From the NCBI RefSeq assembly GCF_040954835.1, contig NC_090704.1, forward strand, positions 37,142,979 through 37,206,978: DNA of 64,000 bases, given 5' to 3'. Positions 49,280 to 61,330 of this stretch are shown in pieces (position 1 is the first letter of the stretch; every line of letters starts with the position of its first letter). The notes beneath the pieces are model-generated. The model did not search any database, was not told the DNA's origin, and saw only the letters and a list, made by a program, of their open reading frames with translations. The translations under genes were made by a program, and so were the position numbers. The stretch is from Lepisosteus oculatus. Its lineage: Eukaryota > Chordata > Actinopteri > Semionotiformes > Lepisosteidae.

Positions 49280-51785
49280 TCCCTTGCTGCTTGTCTCCCC
49301 TCCCATCCACATCCAGTCCATCGACGACTCCTCCCTCTCCCCAGGATTGGTAGAATGGCAGACGATCCTCCTCTCTCTTCACATTGGAGCCACTCACCTG
49401 GAAGTGATTGAGCCTTTCCTCCTCCAGTCTCCGTCACTCCTACTCATACTCAGTTTCCCCTGGTTACAGTTACACAATCCCCACATTTCCTGGACCCAGA
49501 GTGAACTCACAGCCTGGGGATCCCACTGCCTAACCCACTGTTGTCAGCTCCCCATGAAACCTTCTCTTGCTCAGATCTCTCACGTCACCTCCTCCACTAT
49601 TCCCCTCCCTTACGACGACCTTCACATTGCTTTTAGTAAATGTAGAGCCCTTTCTCTCCCCTCTCATTGTCCTTACGATTGCGCCATTGATTTACTCCCT
49701 GGTGTTTTGCCACCTAGAGGAAGTATTTATCCCCTCTTGTTAGATGAATCCAAAGCTTTGGAAATGTACATCCAGGACTCCCTTAAAATCTGGCTTCATT
49801 CGTCCTTCGTCCTCACCTGCCTGCGCCAATTTTTTTTGTAACCAAGAAGGATGGCTCTTTAAGACTGTGCTTTGATTGCCGCGGTCTCAATGAAATCACT
49901 ACCCCTCTGCTGCTCATTCCTGCGGCTTTGGAGTCCCTCCGGTGCGCAACAATTTTTTCCAAACTCGACCTTCACGGCGCTTACAACCTCATCCGCATTC
50001 GCGAGTGGGATGAATGGAAGACGGCTTTTATCAGCACTCATGGCCATTATGAATATCAGGTTATGCCCTTTAGTCTTGCTAACACCCCGGCTATCTTTCA
50101 GAATTACATGAATGAAATTTTCCGGGACGTTATACACAAATACGCACTCATCTATTTGGATGACATTCTATTTTATTCAAGTAGCCCACAGGAACACGTC
50201 ATACATGTCAGGGAGTTTCTAACTTGCCTCATCAGTAATAGACTCTATGCCAAGCTGGAAAAATGGGGCTGTTCTTTCCCAGCGTCATGGGGACAGGAGT
50301 ACCCTCCGCCCCTGTGCCTTCTTCTCAAGGGGACTCTTTTCGGCAGAGATTAAATCCATGCCAGGCCAGGAGGTCTCTGTTTTTTGCCCGTTTTAGCTTC
50401 TTCATCACCTACACCCCCGGTTCAAAGAATGTAAAGGCCGACGCCCTCTCCCGTCTCCATGACCCACAGGAGCTCGAGCATTCCCCTGAACCCATCATTC
50501 CCTCTCACTGGATCATCGCTGCTGTATGGTCTGACATTGAGCACATTGTCTGACATGCACTCAAGGACCGCCCCGTACCCCCCACGTGCCCTATGGACAA
50601 ACTCTTTGTTACTGATCGGGTCCACTCTTTTGTCCTATTATGGGGACATGACTCCCGCTTCGCGGGCCATCCTGGCATCAGACGTATGGGAATTCATCTC
50701 TGGTGACTGCTGGTGGCTCTCCCTCAGAGCGGATGTCGGAGTACATTCGGGCTTGCCCCACCTGCGCCCGGATCAAGACACCCCGTCATCAGAAGGTCGG
50801 CCCCCACCAACCCCTCCCGGTACCCAGACAGCCATGGTCTCACATCTCTGTGGACTTTCTCACAGACCTTCCCAGGAGCCAGGGCAACACCGTGATCATG
50901 GTCATTGTCGACAGATTTTCTAAATCTGCCCATTTTGTTCCCCGCCTCTCCTTGCCTTTTGCTCAGGAAATGGCCAATCTGTTTGTCCAGCAGGTCTTTC
51001 GGCTCCACGGCATTCCTGAGGACATCGTTTCCAACAGAGGCCCGCAATTCATGTCCCGCTTCTGGAAGGCCTTTTGCCGAGCCCTGGGCACTACTGTCTC
51101 ACTCACCTCTGCCTACCATCCCAAAGCCAACGGCCAGACCGAAAGGCTGAACCAGGATCTTCTCATGTACTTACAGGCATACATCTCAGCCACCCAGGAT
51201 GACTGGACCTCACTACTCCCATGGGCTGAATATGCTCATAACTCCCTGTACTCCTCTGCCACTGGAATGTCTCCCTTCTTCTGCTCCATTGGTTACCAGC
51301 CTTCACTCCTCCTGAAAGCTTCTCACTGCTATAAGACCTTTGTGGATTGGCACAGAAGACCTTTTCCCAGACTTCGGAGAAGGAACATCCCTCTCCACCA
51401 ACCCTCTTGCAAGCTGGGTCCCCGATTTATTGGCCATTTCACTTCAGGGTCATTTCTCAAATTACTCCGGTCACTTACTGCCTCGATCTCCCCCCCACTC
51501 TTTGGATCCACCCTACATTTCACGTCTCTCTTCTCAAACCCTACCACAGGTCACCCCTCTGCAGACCACAACCTCGACCCAGCTCTATCGTTGGATCCAC
51601 TACCTTTACTGTCAACAAGCTCCTAGACTCTCGCTGGCATAGGGGTTCACGGCAATATCTGGTCGGTTGGGAGGGATATGGACCTGAAGAGAGATCCTGG
51701 GTCTCCGCAAAAGACATCCTTGACAAGGCCCTCATTGTGGACTTCCATCGCTTTCGTTCTCCTCCTCTAGCTACGGCGTAGCTGT
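49280..51785 (+). mobile_element. Degenerate chromovirus, plus strand
   Basis: In order: the C-terminal part of protease with the protease-RT linker (49284-49841, PYDDLHIAFSKCRALSLP), an RT core (49850-50270) with YLDD at 50153-50164, the end of RNase H ([18 protein letters not shown], about 50405-50460), integrase (50560-51540) and chromodomain (51590-51780). Thumb, connection and most of RNase H are deleted near 50330. In the integrase the second catalytic Asp reads Asn (codon 51033-51035, SNRGPQF). Several frameshifts. Related to the minus-strand element at 11264-15148, but with a different deletion. Confidence 0.85.
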
Positions 51786-51786
51786 A

Positions 51787-52110
51787 CTGCCACGAATTGC
51801 GCGCAGGCATGCAAGTGCTCCCACATTTCCACGAACTCTACTCTTCCTAAACGTCAACGCACCAATTAACTCATCAGTACTTAAACCCTCACTTGTCTTC
51901 CTTTCCTCGCTCACTATTGAGGTTTCCTCCCTGAGCTCCGTACTTGTACGTTCCCAGCCTTTTTACCTAAAGATTACTACTCTCCCGGTATTTCGACTCT
52001 TCCCTCACGTCCTCGACTACAACTTTGCCTCCCATTTTGGTACGTTGCCTCCTCGGAACCTTCCTGGCTTTTGTCCTCCTAGCTTTTGTCCATGTAAACA
52101 TAATGAAATA
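51787..52110 (+). repeat. Possible LTR remnant after the chromodomain
   Basis: A C/T-rich stretch following the integrase stop, with AATAAA-like signals at about 52107-52114. It has the general layout of the 3' LTR of the related element but no definable ends. Confidence 0.3.
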
Positions 52111-52114
52111 AATA

Positions 52115-53765
52115 TTAAACCTAACTGTATGCTGATGTTTAAGTAAACGCTGTTGCACCTACTGTAATTTAAACAAGCATAAAATAATTTATTTCGTTTA
52201 AGGAAACCCTGTTAAAGATTTGCCATTAACACGTTCTCCTTTTTCACACTGGACTTTTCCCTGAGTTCAGGCCTTAAAGGATTTTCTCCTTTCATCCAAT
52301 ACGGGTGGTGAAAATGTAAATGTCACAGCAGTAATGTTTTGACTTCGCATACATATTGTACTATGCTAGTTTTTCTATAAGGACCCTCAATGCAAAATTA
52401 AAAAAATTACAAAATACCAAGTCCCTATTGAAGCTTTGCCTATTGAATCAATAATTGTGAAGCTCCTTTATCTCAGTGTCAATGCAACAAGTACCAATAA
52501 TGTTTGCTTTCAATTGAGACCAATTTTATTACAGTAAAATTCTCATCATAGACATAAAAAAATCATGGATACCTAGATTATTTTCATATTAGTGTATTGC
52601 AAAGCCTAAGTGTGATTATCACTGGATTACTGCTTTTTTAACCATGTTAACTCAGTGGGATTTGGAATGGGGAAAAAAGAGGAAAAAACTCAATTATTAC
52701 ATGTATGCATGACAGACTAAATTGTATAATATCAATAGTACAATATTGTGATGCGATAGGATTCATAAATGTGAATACCTACTGTATGCTGCAAGATTTA
52801 AGTACTTACGTACCAATGAGCATGTTCTGATAGGCGTTATCAGAGCCTCTACATGCTTTTTACCTCTGTAGATACTGCAGATCCAGCATTTAAAATAAGA
52901 TCACTATGTGGTATTCATGTGATACACTGACACTGGAGATGGATCCTGTTTTGGCTGCTGTGGAGGAGCCCATAAATGTCAGTGATTAATTTTCTTATAC
53001 CTTGCCAAAACAGGGCAATAATTTAGCTGATGTGGGTTTTATATGTCAAATTGACCAAGAATAGAAGCCATTTCAGTATATCCCTAATTAATTAAAGCAG
53101 CAATGTTAATTTATACAAAAGCATTCATTTATTGTATGAAAGTAACAGATCAATGATAAATTTGAATATGTAAAGAAATGCTTTGGAAAACATGGTCAAC
53201 AGCTCTCAGCTGTGATGAGCCAACAAAACACTTAACAGTGCTATTACCATGAATATCTATAAATACAATTAACACAAAAAATAACACAGGTCAAAAATAA
53301 AGTTTTATTCTTTTACAATTTATTTACAATTTGACAGTTTATATTATCATGAATTTGAATAAAATACGTGGCTCACAACAAAACCATGCTCTTACTACAG
53401 AAAAGGGAAATTTAGTACTGCTGATTAGTCATTAAACATTCAGAAAGCTACTGGAAGTGAACTAAAGCGAAATTAGTTTTAAGAAATCAAAGAAATTGCA
53501 TAATATGGATGGCCACCTCTTTCTGTATAACTGCTTTTGTTTTCTTATGTACTAAGCTCAAGTCTAAGCACCTCCTGTACGGAACTTATCTCATGAACAT
53601 TCTCATGTATAGTTTGCATAGTGCACCTCCATTGTAAATCACTTCATGCCTACACCTCCGAGATTTGCCACGGACAAAATGTTACCTTGCTGTCTTCATG
53701 TCTATGAAGTCCAGTCCTCACAAAGTTTAAAGCATTGCAATGAATATTTCATGTAACATGTATTT
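52115..53765. other. No gene recognised
   Basis: AT-rich intergenic DNA. No coding or RNA feature was seen. Confidence 0.5.
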
Positions 53766-53773
53766 CTGTAGAC

Positions 53774-54111
53774 CAATGGTTCTTAACCTTCACTGCAGTC
53801 TGCACACCTTTGGTTCTCAAAATATGTTCTCGCACCCCTGCTCAAAAATCTTTGAAGTGTTGCAGTACTTTAAACCTAAGATACAGTTTGTCATAACCAT
53901 AGAATGAAAGAGATAGAATAATTTATTTACTGTATTTTAATTTTACCTTGAAACTAAGAATACATGAAAAAATACACACTTTCTTAGTTTACCTTAAAAT
54001 ACCTAGGTCAGGTGAATAAAAAGTAGTTGTACTTTTTGCCTGCGCTTAAACTATCTTGTCAACAATGTACTTTTTATGGCATGTCTCACACACCCAGGGT
54101 TAAGAACGCTG
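53774..54111. mobile_element. Non-autonomous hAT-like DNA transposon
   Basis: 338 bp with terminal inverted repeats CAATGGTTCTTAACC and (reversed) CAGCGTTCTTAACC. It is flanked by 8-bp direct repeats CTGTAGAC (53766-53773) and CTATAGAC (54112-54119) that differ at one base. An 8-bp duplication and CA(G)TGGTTCTTAACC ends are characteristic of hAT elements. No transposase frame. Confidence 0.8.
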
Positions 54112-54459
54112 CTATAGACAATTATAGACATTGTACTGTGTAATAGTATGCAAGTATACTGAGAAACTGTGAAAACATTCATTAACATTCATTCATCAAA
54201 ACCATTCCTTTTTTTAAATTTGCTTCAAATAATGCTGAGAGCATGCATGAAGTGCTGGTATTCAGCTATGCTGCATCAACATTTTATTCACCTGTATCAA
54301 GTGTATGATCTGGATTTATTTTTCAGCACCTTGTTTTTTATTAGTTGAAAATGATCTAATATATTTGGCACTCTTGGTAAAAGTTTCATAGCTTGATAGT
54401 GATCCTGCTCTGGATTAGTGACAAAATCATTATAATATTTATTTCACAACTGCACAAAT

Positions 54460-56035
54460 TTTATTTGCTAAGACAGTGCATACTAATTGACACCATAGCC
54501 CTGATGGCATCCCCTCCTGTGTTTTAAAGGCATGCAGAGCACAACTGGCCCCTGTCTTCACTGTAATATTTAACATGTCACTATCCCTTTCTACTGTCCC
54601 ACTGTGCTTCAAGAGGACTACTATTGTGCCACTGCCTAAAGCAACCAGGGTGTCATGTCTGAATGACAACCGCCTGGTGGCACTCACCTCAGTAGTCATG
54701 AACTGCATGGCGAAACTGGTGATGGGACACTTCAACAGTATTGTTCCCAGACTCCCTGGATCCCCTGCAGTTTGCTTATAGGAATAATAGGTCAGTGGAC
54801 GATGCTGTCTCACTGGCCCTTCACACCACTCTTGAGCACCTGGACAAGAGGAACACCTACAGTATGCCAGGATGTTATTTATTGACTTCAGCTTAGCTTT
54901 CAACACAATTGTGCCAGGCAGGCTAGTGGTCAAACTCAGGGGTCTGGGCCTCAGCAACTCCATCTGCAACTGGGTCCTGAACTTCCTGACAGGCAGACCC
55001 CGAGTGGTGATGATTGGAAACAAAGCCTCATTCCCTCTGATCCTCAACACAGTGGCCCCCCACGGCTGCTGCCTGAGCCCATGGCTTTATTCTCTATTTA
55101 AACATGACAGTATGGCTAGATTAAACAGCAACCGCATCATCAAGTTTGCTTATGACACCACAGTAATCGGTCTTATTAACAACAATGATGAAACTGCCTA
55201 CTTAAACGAAGTAGTAGAGCTAGTGGAGTGGTGCCACAACACCAACCTCACACTTAACATCGGCAAAACAAAAGAGATTATAGTGGACTTCCGGAGGTGG
55301 ACATCCCACACCCATCATTCACAGAGCTCCAGTTGAAACTATCAGCATCTTCAGGTTCCTCGGCCTCCAGATCACTGAGAGGCTGAGCTGGTCAGAGAAC
55401 ACTACTGCCATCCTCACTAAAGCCCACCAGCGCCTTCACTTTAAGGAACAGTTAAGGAAGTGGGGGATGAGCAAAACAACACTCACCAATTTTTACCATA
55501 ATACGATTGAGAGTGTCATGACCGGTGGTATTACGGTGTGTTATGGTGGAGCCACATTACAGGACAGAAAAGCCATACAGCGGGTTGTGAGGTCCGTGCA
55601 GAAAATCACTGGGACCGAGCTATCCTCCATCAACCTGATACTGTACAGTATATCTCGACCTCTGCCATAACCGGGCTCGAGCTATACTTCGAGACCCAAT
55701 TCACCCTGGCCACGACCTGTTTTCACCCCTGGGTTCTGGTAGGAGGTATCGCAGTATCAGAACACTGACGAATAGATTCAAACACAGTTACTTCCCCCAA
55801 GCAGTCCGCATCTTAAACAGCTCAAATTAGCACCTGTACATATTAGTACCTGCACTTTAAGGTACTGCACTGTCTACACTATGTCCTGTCTTGGCTGTAT
55901 TATAATGTTTGTTTGTCATTTGTGCCTATTTATTTTCTCTAATATTACTGGGTACAGCTGAATGAGTAAGCATTCCAATACACTTGTATATGGTAAATAA
56001 AGAAATCTTGAATTTTTGAATCTTGAATTATACAA
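54460..56035 (+). pseudogene. Rex1-like LINE, ORF2 remnant and 3' tail
   Basis: 5'-truncated. Frames from 54490 (SPDGIPSCVLKACRAQLAP), 54575-54781 (VPLCFKRTTIVPLPKA), 54872-55336 ([38 protein letters not shown]) and 55467-55670 (C-terminal section) are split by frameshifts. The catalytic FADD reads FAYD at 55145-55156, so the RT would be inactive. The 3' end is AATAAAGAAATCTTGAAT plus a second TCTTGAATT copy. Rex1/Babar membership is judged from the protein pattern. Confidence 0.8.
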
Positions 56036-57737
56036 ACAAGTGTAGCAAGCTACAAGTCCTAATATAGGAATTGATTCTTCTGGAAGGTGTTTCCAAAGCC
56101 TTTTAAAATCTGTGATGGTGAGTTTGTCATCCTTCCGAGTGCCTGCTGGTACTCTGTGCTTCTCCTAGCAGCACAAGAGTGTTCCCCCTAAGCCTTAAGA
56201 CTGTTCTCTTGGTAAAATGTCCTAGTTTTTAAATTATTTTTAAGAGAATTTCCTTAATAGTAAGATTATTATTTTAAAAATGTCTCAGAGCATGAGAATT
56301 CATTATTAAAAATATTTTCTTATAAAATGAAGGTTCTTTTTAAATGCTCATAGCATTCTATCTTCTTTTTTCTAGTTTATGAAGACTTTGGCAGCCAGAC
56401 ATTCCTGATTTTTGTCATTGAAAGGTGAGGTTTTTTATGTGGTCTTAACTATTTTTGTATTTTCAAAGATGTTTAAACAAAGTTATTAGTAATGAATTAA
56501 AAATAACAGCTTATGCTGACTCATTTTACCCTTTATTCCAGGATAAACTGGACAGAATTAAATAAACATTTTTTATTCATAACAGAAAGCTAAACATATT
56601 ACATGTATATACTGTATAGTACAATGAAAACTAAAACAGACTTTTACATGCATCATACTGTTTTATTCTACATTATCTTATAACCATCCTCAGTACTATT
56701 ACAGGATATCACTGTGATGAAACTATTGGTTGCAGTTTTTTATTTCATTTAACTTATGCTGATTTTTCATAGCATGGTTCATGTGATGACATACTGACAT
56801 TTCAGTACATTTGTACTGCAATACTCTGTACACCTGCACTAAAATTGGAAAACCTATTCATCGAAACTAAAGATAGTGGTAAAAAAATTAGCCTTTGGGA
56901 CAGTGCTCAGAATCCGAAGCTTGATTCACGTATTGTACCTGAGAGCTCTTGCTTACGTAAGGCAAGATAAGGCAGAGATACAGTATAAAGCTTTGAAAAA
57001 CTCAGGATGAGAAAAAAAACAAGCATCTTTCTAATAATTTTATCACAGTTTATTTTTGAATGAAGCAAAGTATTTACATCCAAACGACCAAAGACTAAAC
57101 TTTTTGACTGTTGTCAGAGCACTTTGTGATAGTTATTTAGCTCTTTAAACTTTACAATGTTTTTGTTTTTCCACATTTCTATTCTAAAATTTTTTACACT
57201 AAATAGTTTACAAAACACAAAAAGTTTTGTAAATCAGAATAATGTCTACAAAGTTAACAAAACAATTTGACCGAACTTAACAATTAACAATTTACTTTTA
57301 AAAAATGTGCACACACATATCCAACATCCTATTTGTCTAAAGAGATCTAATGCATCTTAGATTATCAATATTTTAGATTATCATTATTTTAATGTTTACT
57401 TTCAACATCATTTGAGAACCTGAATTAACTCACATCAAATGTTTAAATATACTGTAGATGCCGCATGTTGAATTATTATGGTGATCTAGTGTTTAACTAT
57501 ATTCTGGTACTGCCACAGAAATACAGTGACATACAGTACTATTGGTGTTCATCCAAAAGGAGATTTGTGTATTACTGTAAATTTAAAATTTGTTTAGAGT
57601 GGAAATCACTAGTACCATACTTTTAACTTCATAGATGACTTATTTTCACAGTTTAGACATACTAATAAACTAATCTAATTAATTCAGCAGAGTAAGTTCT
57701 AAAGGCATATAATCAACTCAACAGTAAATTAAAATTT
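56036..57737. other. No gene recognised
   Basis: AT-rich intergenic DNA. No coding or RNA feature was seen. Confidence 0.45.
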
Positions 57738-57742
57738 ACTCC

Positions 57743-58124
57743 TGTTACATCAATGTGTGTGTCCGTGTTTTTGTTTTTTTCACTTCCCCTATTCAGCTAC
57801 CCCCCATTGGTCCATCACTACTACACCATCTTTGCCATTGTGACATCTTTTTCAATCAACTCTTGACCAATCAGAACTCAACTTTTTCAGTATTTAACTT
57901 GTAGGTTATCAGAATGAAAGGGCCTTTCTCTCTACTTCAGTTCTGCTCGACTCCGCTTCAGTTTCGCTTTGCTTTCGTTTTGCTTCAGCTTCGTCTCTCT
58001 AAAATCACTTTTGCACCAAACTTGTTGTCACACTGCCTTCTTTAAGTCCCTCACCAGAAACCCACCTGCACCCAAACCCATCCTAAATGTTACACCCCTT
58101 TACCCCTAGACACCTGTCTTAACA
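57743..58124 (+). mobile_element. Solo LTR with 5-bp TSD (ACTCC)
   Basis: 382 bp, TGTTACATC...GTCTTAACA, between exact ACTCC repeats (57738-57742 and 58125-58129). A shorter relative of 45331-46173 in the reverse orientation: ACACCCCTTTACCCCTAGACAC here corresponds to the start of that element read on the other strand. Confidence 0.85.
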
Positions 58125-58249
58125 ACTCCATTAAATGGCTTAAATTGAACTAAATTATGAGAGCAAAATCCAGTTGAGACTATTTGTCAAAATCCAAACC
58201 TCTGATTTCAAATCCCTAAACACTAAAACTTTAATATTGTTGAGCCATG

Positions 58250-59492
58250 CTTAATATTGGAACAAGTAATAGGTTCACTTTGCCTTCCTCCAAATCTTTT
58301 TCTAGATCTCTTTGTCATACCTTCTCTTCCTCCCTGGGCCACTTGCCCCCTTCTCTTACTAAACCAGCATTCCGTCTCTTCACAGCTATCTGTTCCAAGA
58401 CCAGGCTTTCTAACCACCTTTTATTCCTTTACAGATGTCATCAACATAATATCATTCCTAAAGGATTTCACCTGAAATTTAATACCTTTTCTTTTGACCC
58501 TGAGTAACACTCAGAGACTTCTAAAACAATTTTCTAGGAAACTAATGCTTTCTACCACTTTCTGACAACAACATCAAAGAGGCTGACACCTCCACATCAT
58601 CTTCCTTTTATAATTAACCTCATTAGATCTCTCAACTCCAAACTCAACCAGTTTCTCACAACAGAGAAGGATAAAAAACTCAGTCATCTTCTACAGAAGA
58701 AAACCATCAACACCCCTAACACCTTCACCAATCCTAACCTTGTTGTCACTATACCTTCTGACCTTTTCCTTTCACAGGATGAGCGATCCCTCCTCAGCAA
58801 AGGCCTCAGTTTTGTACCAGTTCCCAGGAAGCTGGACATCCCCCAGACTAACATTGACCTTTACCATCTTTTACCGCAGGATCCATCTTAGAGCAAATTT
58901 TGCTGATGATTCCTCTTCACAGGCAGCCGACAACAATTTGGTTATTGATGTCATTAACAATATTAATCCTAAACAGAGCTGTTGGACTCCCCCACTGGCC
59001 GTTTTCCACCAGTCGATTATTTCATTAACCAATGCATAAATCAAGCTCCCAAGACACTCTCTATACCCAGTAAACATAGATCCAACCTCACCCAAGGAGA
59101 ACTTCAGGTGCTCCAGTCTCTCCAAAAACAGAGATGATATTGTCATCAAACCAGTGGATAAAGGAGGTGCTGTTGTGGTGTGGCATAAGGACCTATATAT
59201 CTTTGAAGCCTCTAGACAACTAACTGACACTTCTGCTTACCTCCCTCTCCAACAGGACCCTACCACTGACTACCGAAAGGAAGTGGTATCCACCATCTCC
59301 CTTCTTATCAGCAGTAAGGAGCTACCCCAGGAAGCGAACCGGCTTATCATTGAACATCCGCAGGTATCTCAATTTTATCTCCTCCCCAAAATCCACAAAC
59401 CGGACACCCCTGGACGCCCCATCGTATCAGCATGCAACTGTCCAACTACTTACATCTCGGCCTTTCTCGACAGCCTCATGAATTTATACTAA
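58250..59492 (+). pseudogene. Penelope-like element, N-terminal and early RT part
   Basis: Frames read in order: LYRCHQHNIIPKGFHLKF (58247-58507), then a section with SKLNQFLTTEKDKKLSHLL (about 58640-58700), SLLSKGLSFVPVPR and ILLPQD-like spacing (about 58770-58880), DDIVIKPVDKGGAVVVW (59130-59180), and LLPKIHKPDTPGRPIVSAC with TYISAFLDSLM (59380-59485). The LPKIHKP...GRPIVS block is a signature of Penelope-like RTs. It stops before the catalytic YADD region, so the polymerase core and GIY-YIG endonuclease are absent. Frameshifts are present. Confidence 0.8.
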
Positions 59493-60275
59493 GCAGTAAG
59501 TAACAATTTGAGGCATGTAAAAAATGGCATGTGAGTTCTTTATATTCTCTGGAACAGCATTGGTAAAAGAGTAATAAGATCCGAGTCAAAACTTGATAGA
59601 CAGAAAAAAATAATATTTATTAACAAAACACTAACACAACTACATACAGTAACACATAACGTTAAATGATAAATCATCTGTATGTTTATGCATCTCGGAG
59701 ATCTGTGTTTTACAGACCCAGAAAGACAGAATGCTAACCCTGTAACCTGAAACCCTATGCAACACCTACTGTAAACAGACCAAAAAGAGAAAGAGATCAA
59801 AACCCTGTGACCTACAGTATATAAAAGGAAGGATATGACTCAGCACTAAATCTCTCTTCCCACAATGTACAAAAGTGAATGCAACTTCTTCTCCGTATTC
59901 TAAAGATGCATCGCCACAATAAAGAGAACACATTTATCGTCTAAGGATTCTACAATAAAGGAAATCAGAATTTCCTAAAATAAACAGGACAGGAAGCTCT
60001 CAAAAACAAGGTTTAAATTACTTAGCCGGAATCTGGTCTCCAAGACTGATCAGAACAATGTCCTCTTGCATGGTACAAGCTTAGAGGAAGAGGAGAGTGA
60101 TGGTGTTCATACTGTCTGTCGGTCTCTTCCTTCTGTTTCTTTCCTTCTTCAGTCTTTGTCTTTTATGTTGTGTTATATAGCTCTTGAAGGGTTTAATGGT
60201 TTACCTACAAGTTAATTAACCAGAGTAAAGCACCACAAAATCCTTTTTGATCATGTATGTTTGCCTGTTCCTCCA
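59493..60275. other. No gene recognised
   Basis: Non-coding. It may be part of an older repeat (several AATAAA-like and ATAATA stretches), but no family was recognised. Confidence 0.4.
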
Positions 60276-60290
60276 CCAACCTGCTTCTAG

Positions 60291-60389
60291 TTCAAGTAGG
60301 TAGCTGCATCAGCATGCGTGGGCTGCAAGGGAACAAGTGAAGAAAAGAAACACAACATTTCGGCTGTGGAGCCTTCTTCGGGTGTGCTT
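60291..60389 (-). mobile_element. 99-bp Penelope-tail-like insertion with 15-bp TSD
   Basis: A monomeric relative of 16521-16725 in the opposite orientation. On the minus strand it reads CCGAAGAAGGCTCCACAGCC then GAAATG, a T/C-rich stretch, and the same GCAGCCCACGCATGCTG tail. It is flanked by CCAACCTGCTTCTAG (60276-60290) and CCAACCTCCTTCTAG (60390-60404), which differ at one base. Confidence 0.65.
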
Positions 60390-60404
60390 CCAACCTCCTT
60401 CTAG

Positions 60405-61059
60405 ACAACTTCAAATTCTACCTAGTGTTCCCAGAGTCTGTCCAGGTCCTTCCCATAACAATTTCCTTGAAAAACTCTGGAATATGATAGTACACATTGT
60501 GTATTGAACAAGTATTGCTGCAATTTAGGTATTTTGTCTCAGTGACATCTTTGGACAAAAAAGTCTTATTCCCAATTGTACAAAACAAAATCAGAGGTTC
60601 ATGATGCAAAAAAAGACTTTGTTTATACAAAGCTTTCAGAAATACTGTTTATTAAAAACTGAATAAAAAAGGATTTTTATTGTTTCATTGCTAAATTACA
60701 TAATTAAAATCTTCATGTCTTTAATATTTTTAGATTCCATTTCATTTATCCATATTAAGAGTTTTACAAGACATTCTTGTAATCTGTGTCTTGTAATCAG
60801 CATCTGTGAGCCCAACTTCTTTTGATTAGTCATTATTTGCATGAAAAAAAGGTTGGATTCTCCTACCTGGTAAGAATCTCAAAATCTTCAGCTGAACACT
60901 TCATAAATTATGCACAATATTTGCTAATGGTTATTTGATGAAGGTTTTCTAAAAATAAAAAAATGAATTTTGAATGTGTCTGCATTTGGTAGTTTAGTGG
61001 TTCAATGTAGAACTAAAATTCAAGAATGTAAATGTTACAGGTGAATGGAGGTATTCAGT
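60405..61059. other. No gene recognised
   Basis: Intergenic, AT-rich. Nothing supported. Confidence 0.45.
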
Positions 61060-61200
61060 CTGTCTCACCTGTTTGGTTATCTAATTGATCCAAGATCTCA
61101 ATCTCCTCCAACAGTTTATTGAAAGAAGCCAGGGTATCCACTTCAACACTATGGTTGGGTGGCATGTTCTAGACTCCCACAATCCTTTGAATCTATTATT
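61060..61200. repeat. Degenerate dispersed repeat fragment
   Basis: Shares TTCTAGACTCCCACAA with 21711-21726. GAAAGAAGCCAGGGTATC and CACTTCAACA are typical of an old fish LINE-associated repeat. The fragment is short and its family is uncertain. Confidence 0.35.
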
Positions 61201-61292
61201 TTAATTAGTGAGTAATTTGGGGTTTTCAGTGCACAGTTCAGCTTTAAAGGTAAATGTTTGTGTTCTGCAAACAATTGAACATGGACATGGAC

Positions 61293-61330
61293 TTACATTA
61301 CATTACATTACATTACATTACATTACATTA
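61293..61330. repeat. (TTACA)n microsatellite
   Basis: Seven to eight perfect TTACA units in a row. Confidence 0.95.

Noticed and set aside
54439..55050. 203-codon minus-strand frame
   Set aside because: Antisense shadow of the Rex1-like reverse transcriptase.
56376..56424. Exon-like segment between TTTTTTCTAG and GTGAGG (49 bp)
   Set aside because: Good splice-site look, but no coding match and no partner exons. One short stretch is not enough to call a gene; transcript data would decide.
61293..61330. CRISPR-like array
   Set aside because: It is a simple TTACA microsatellite without spacers, in a vertebrate context.
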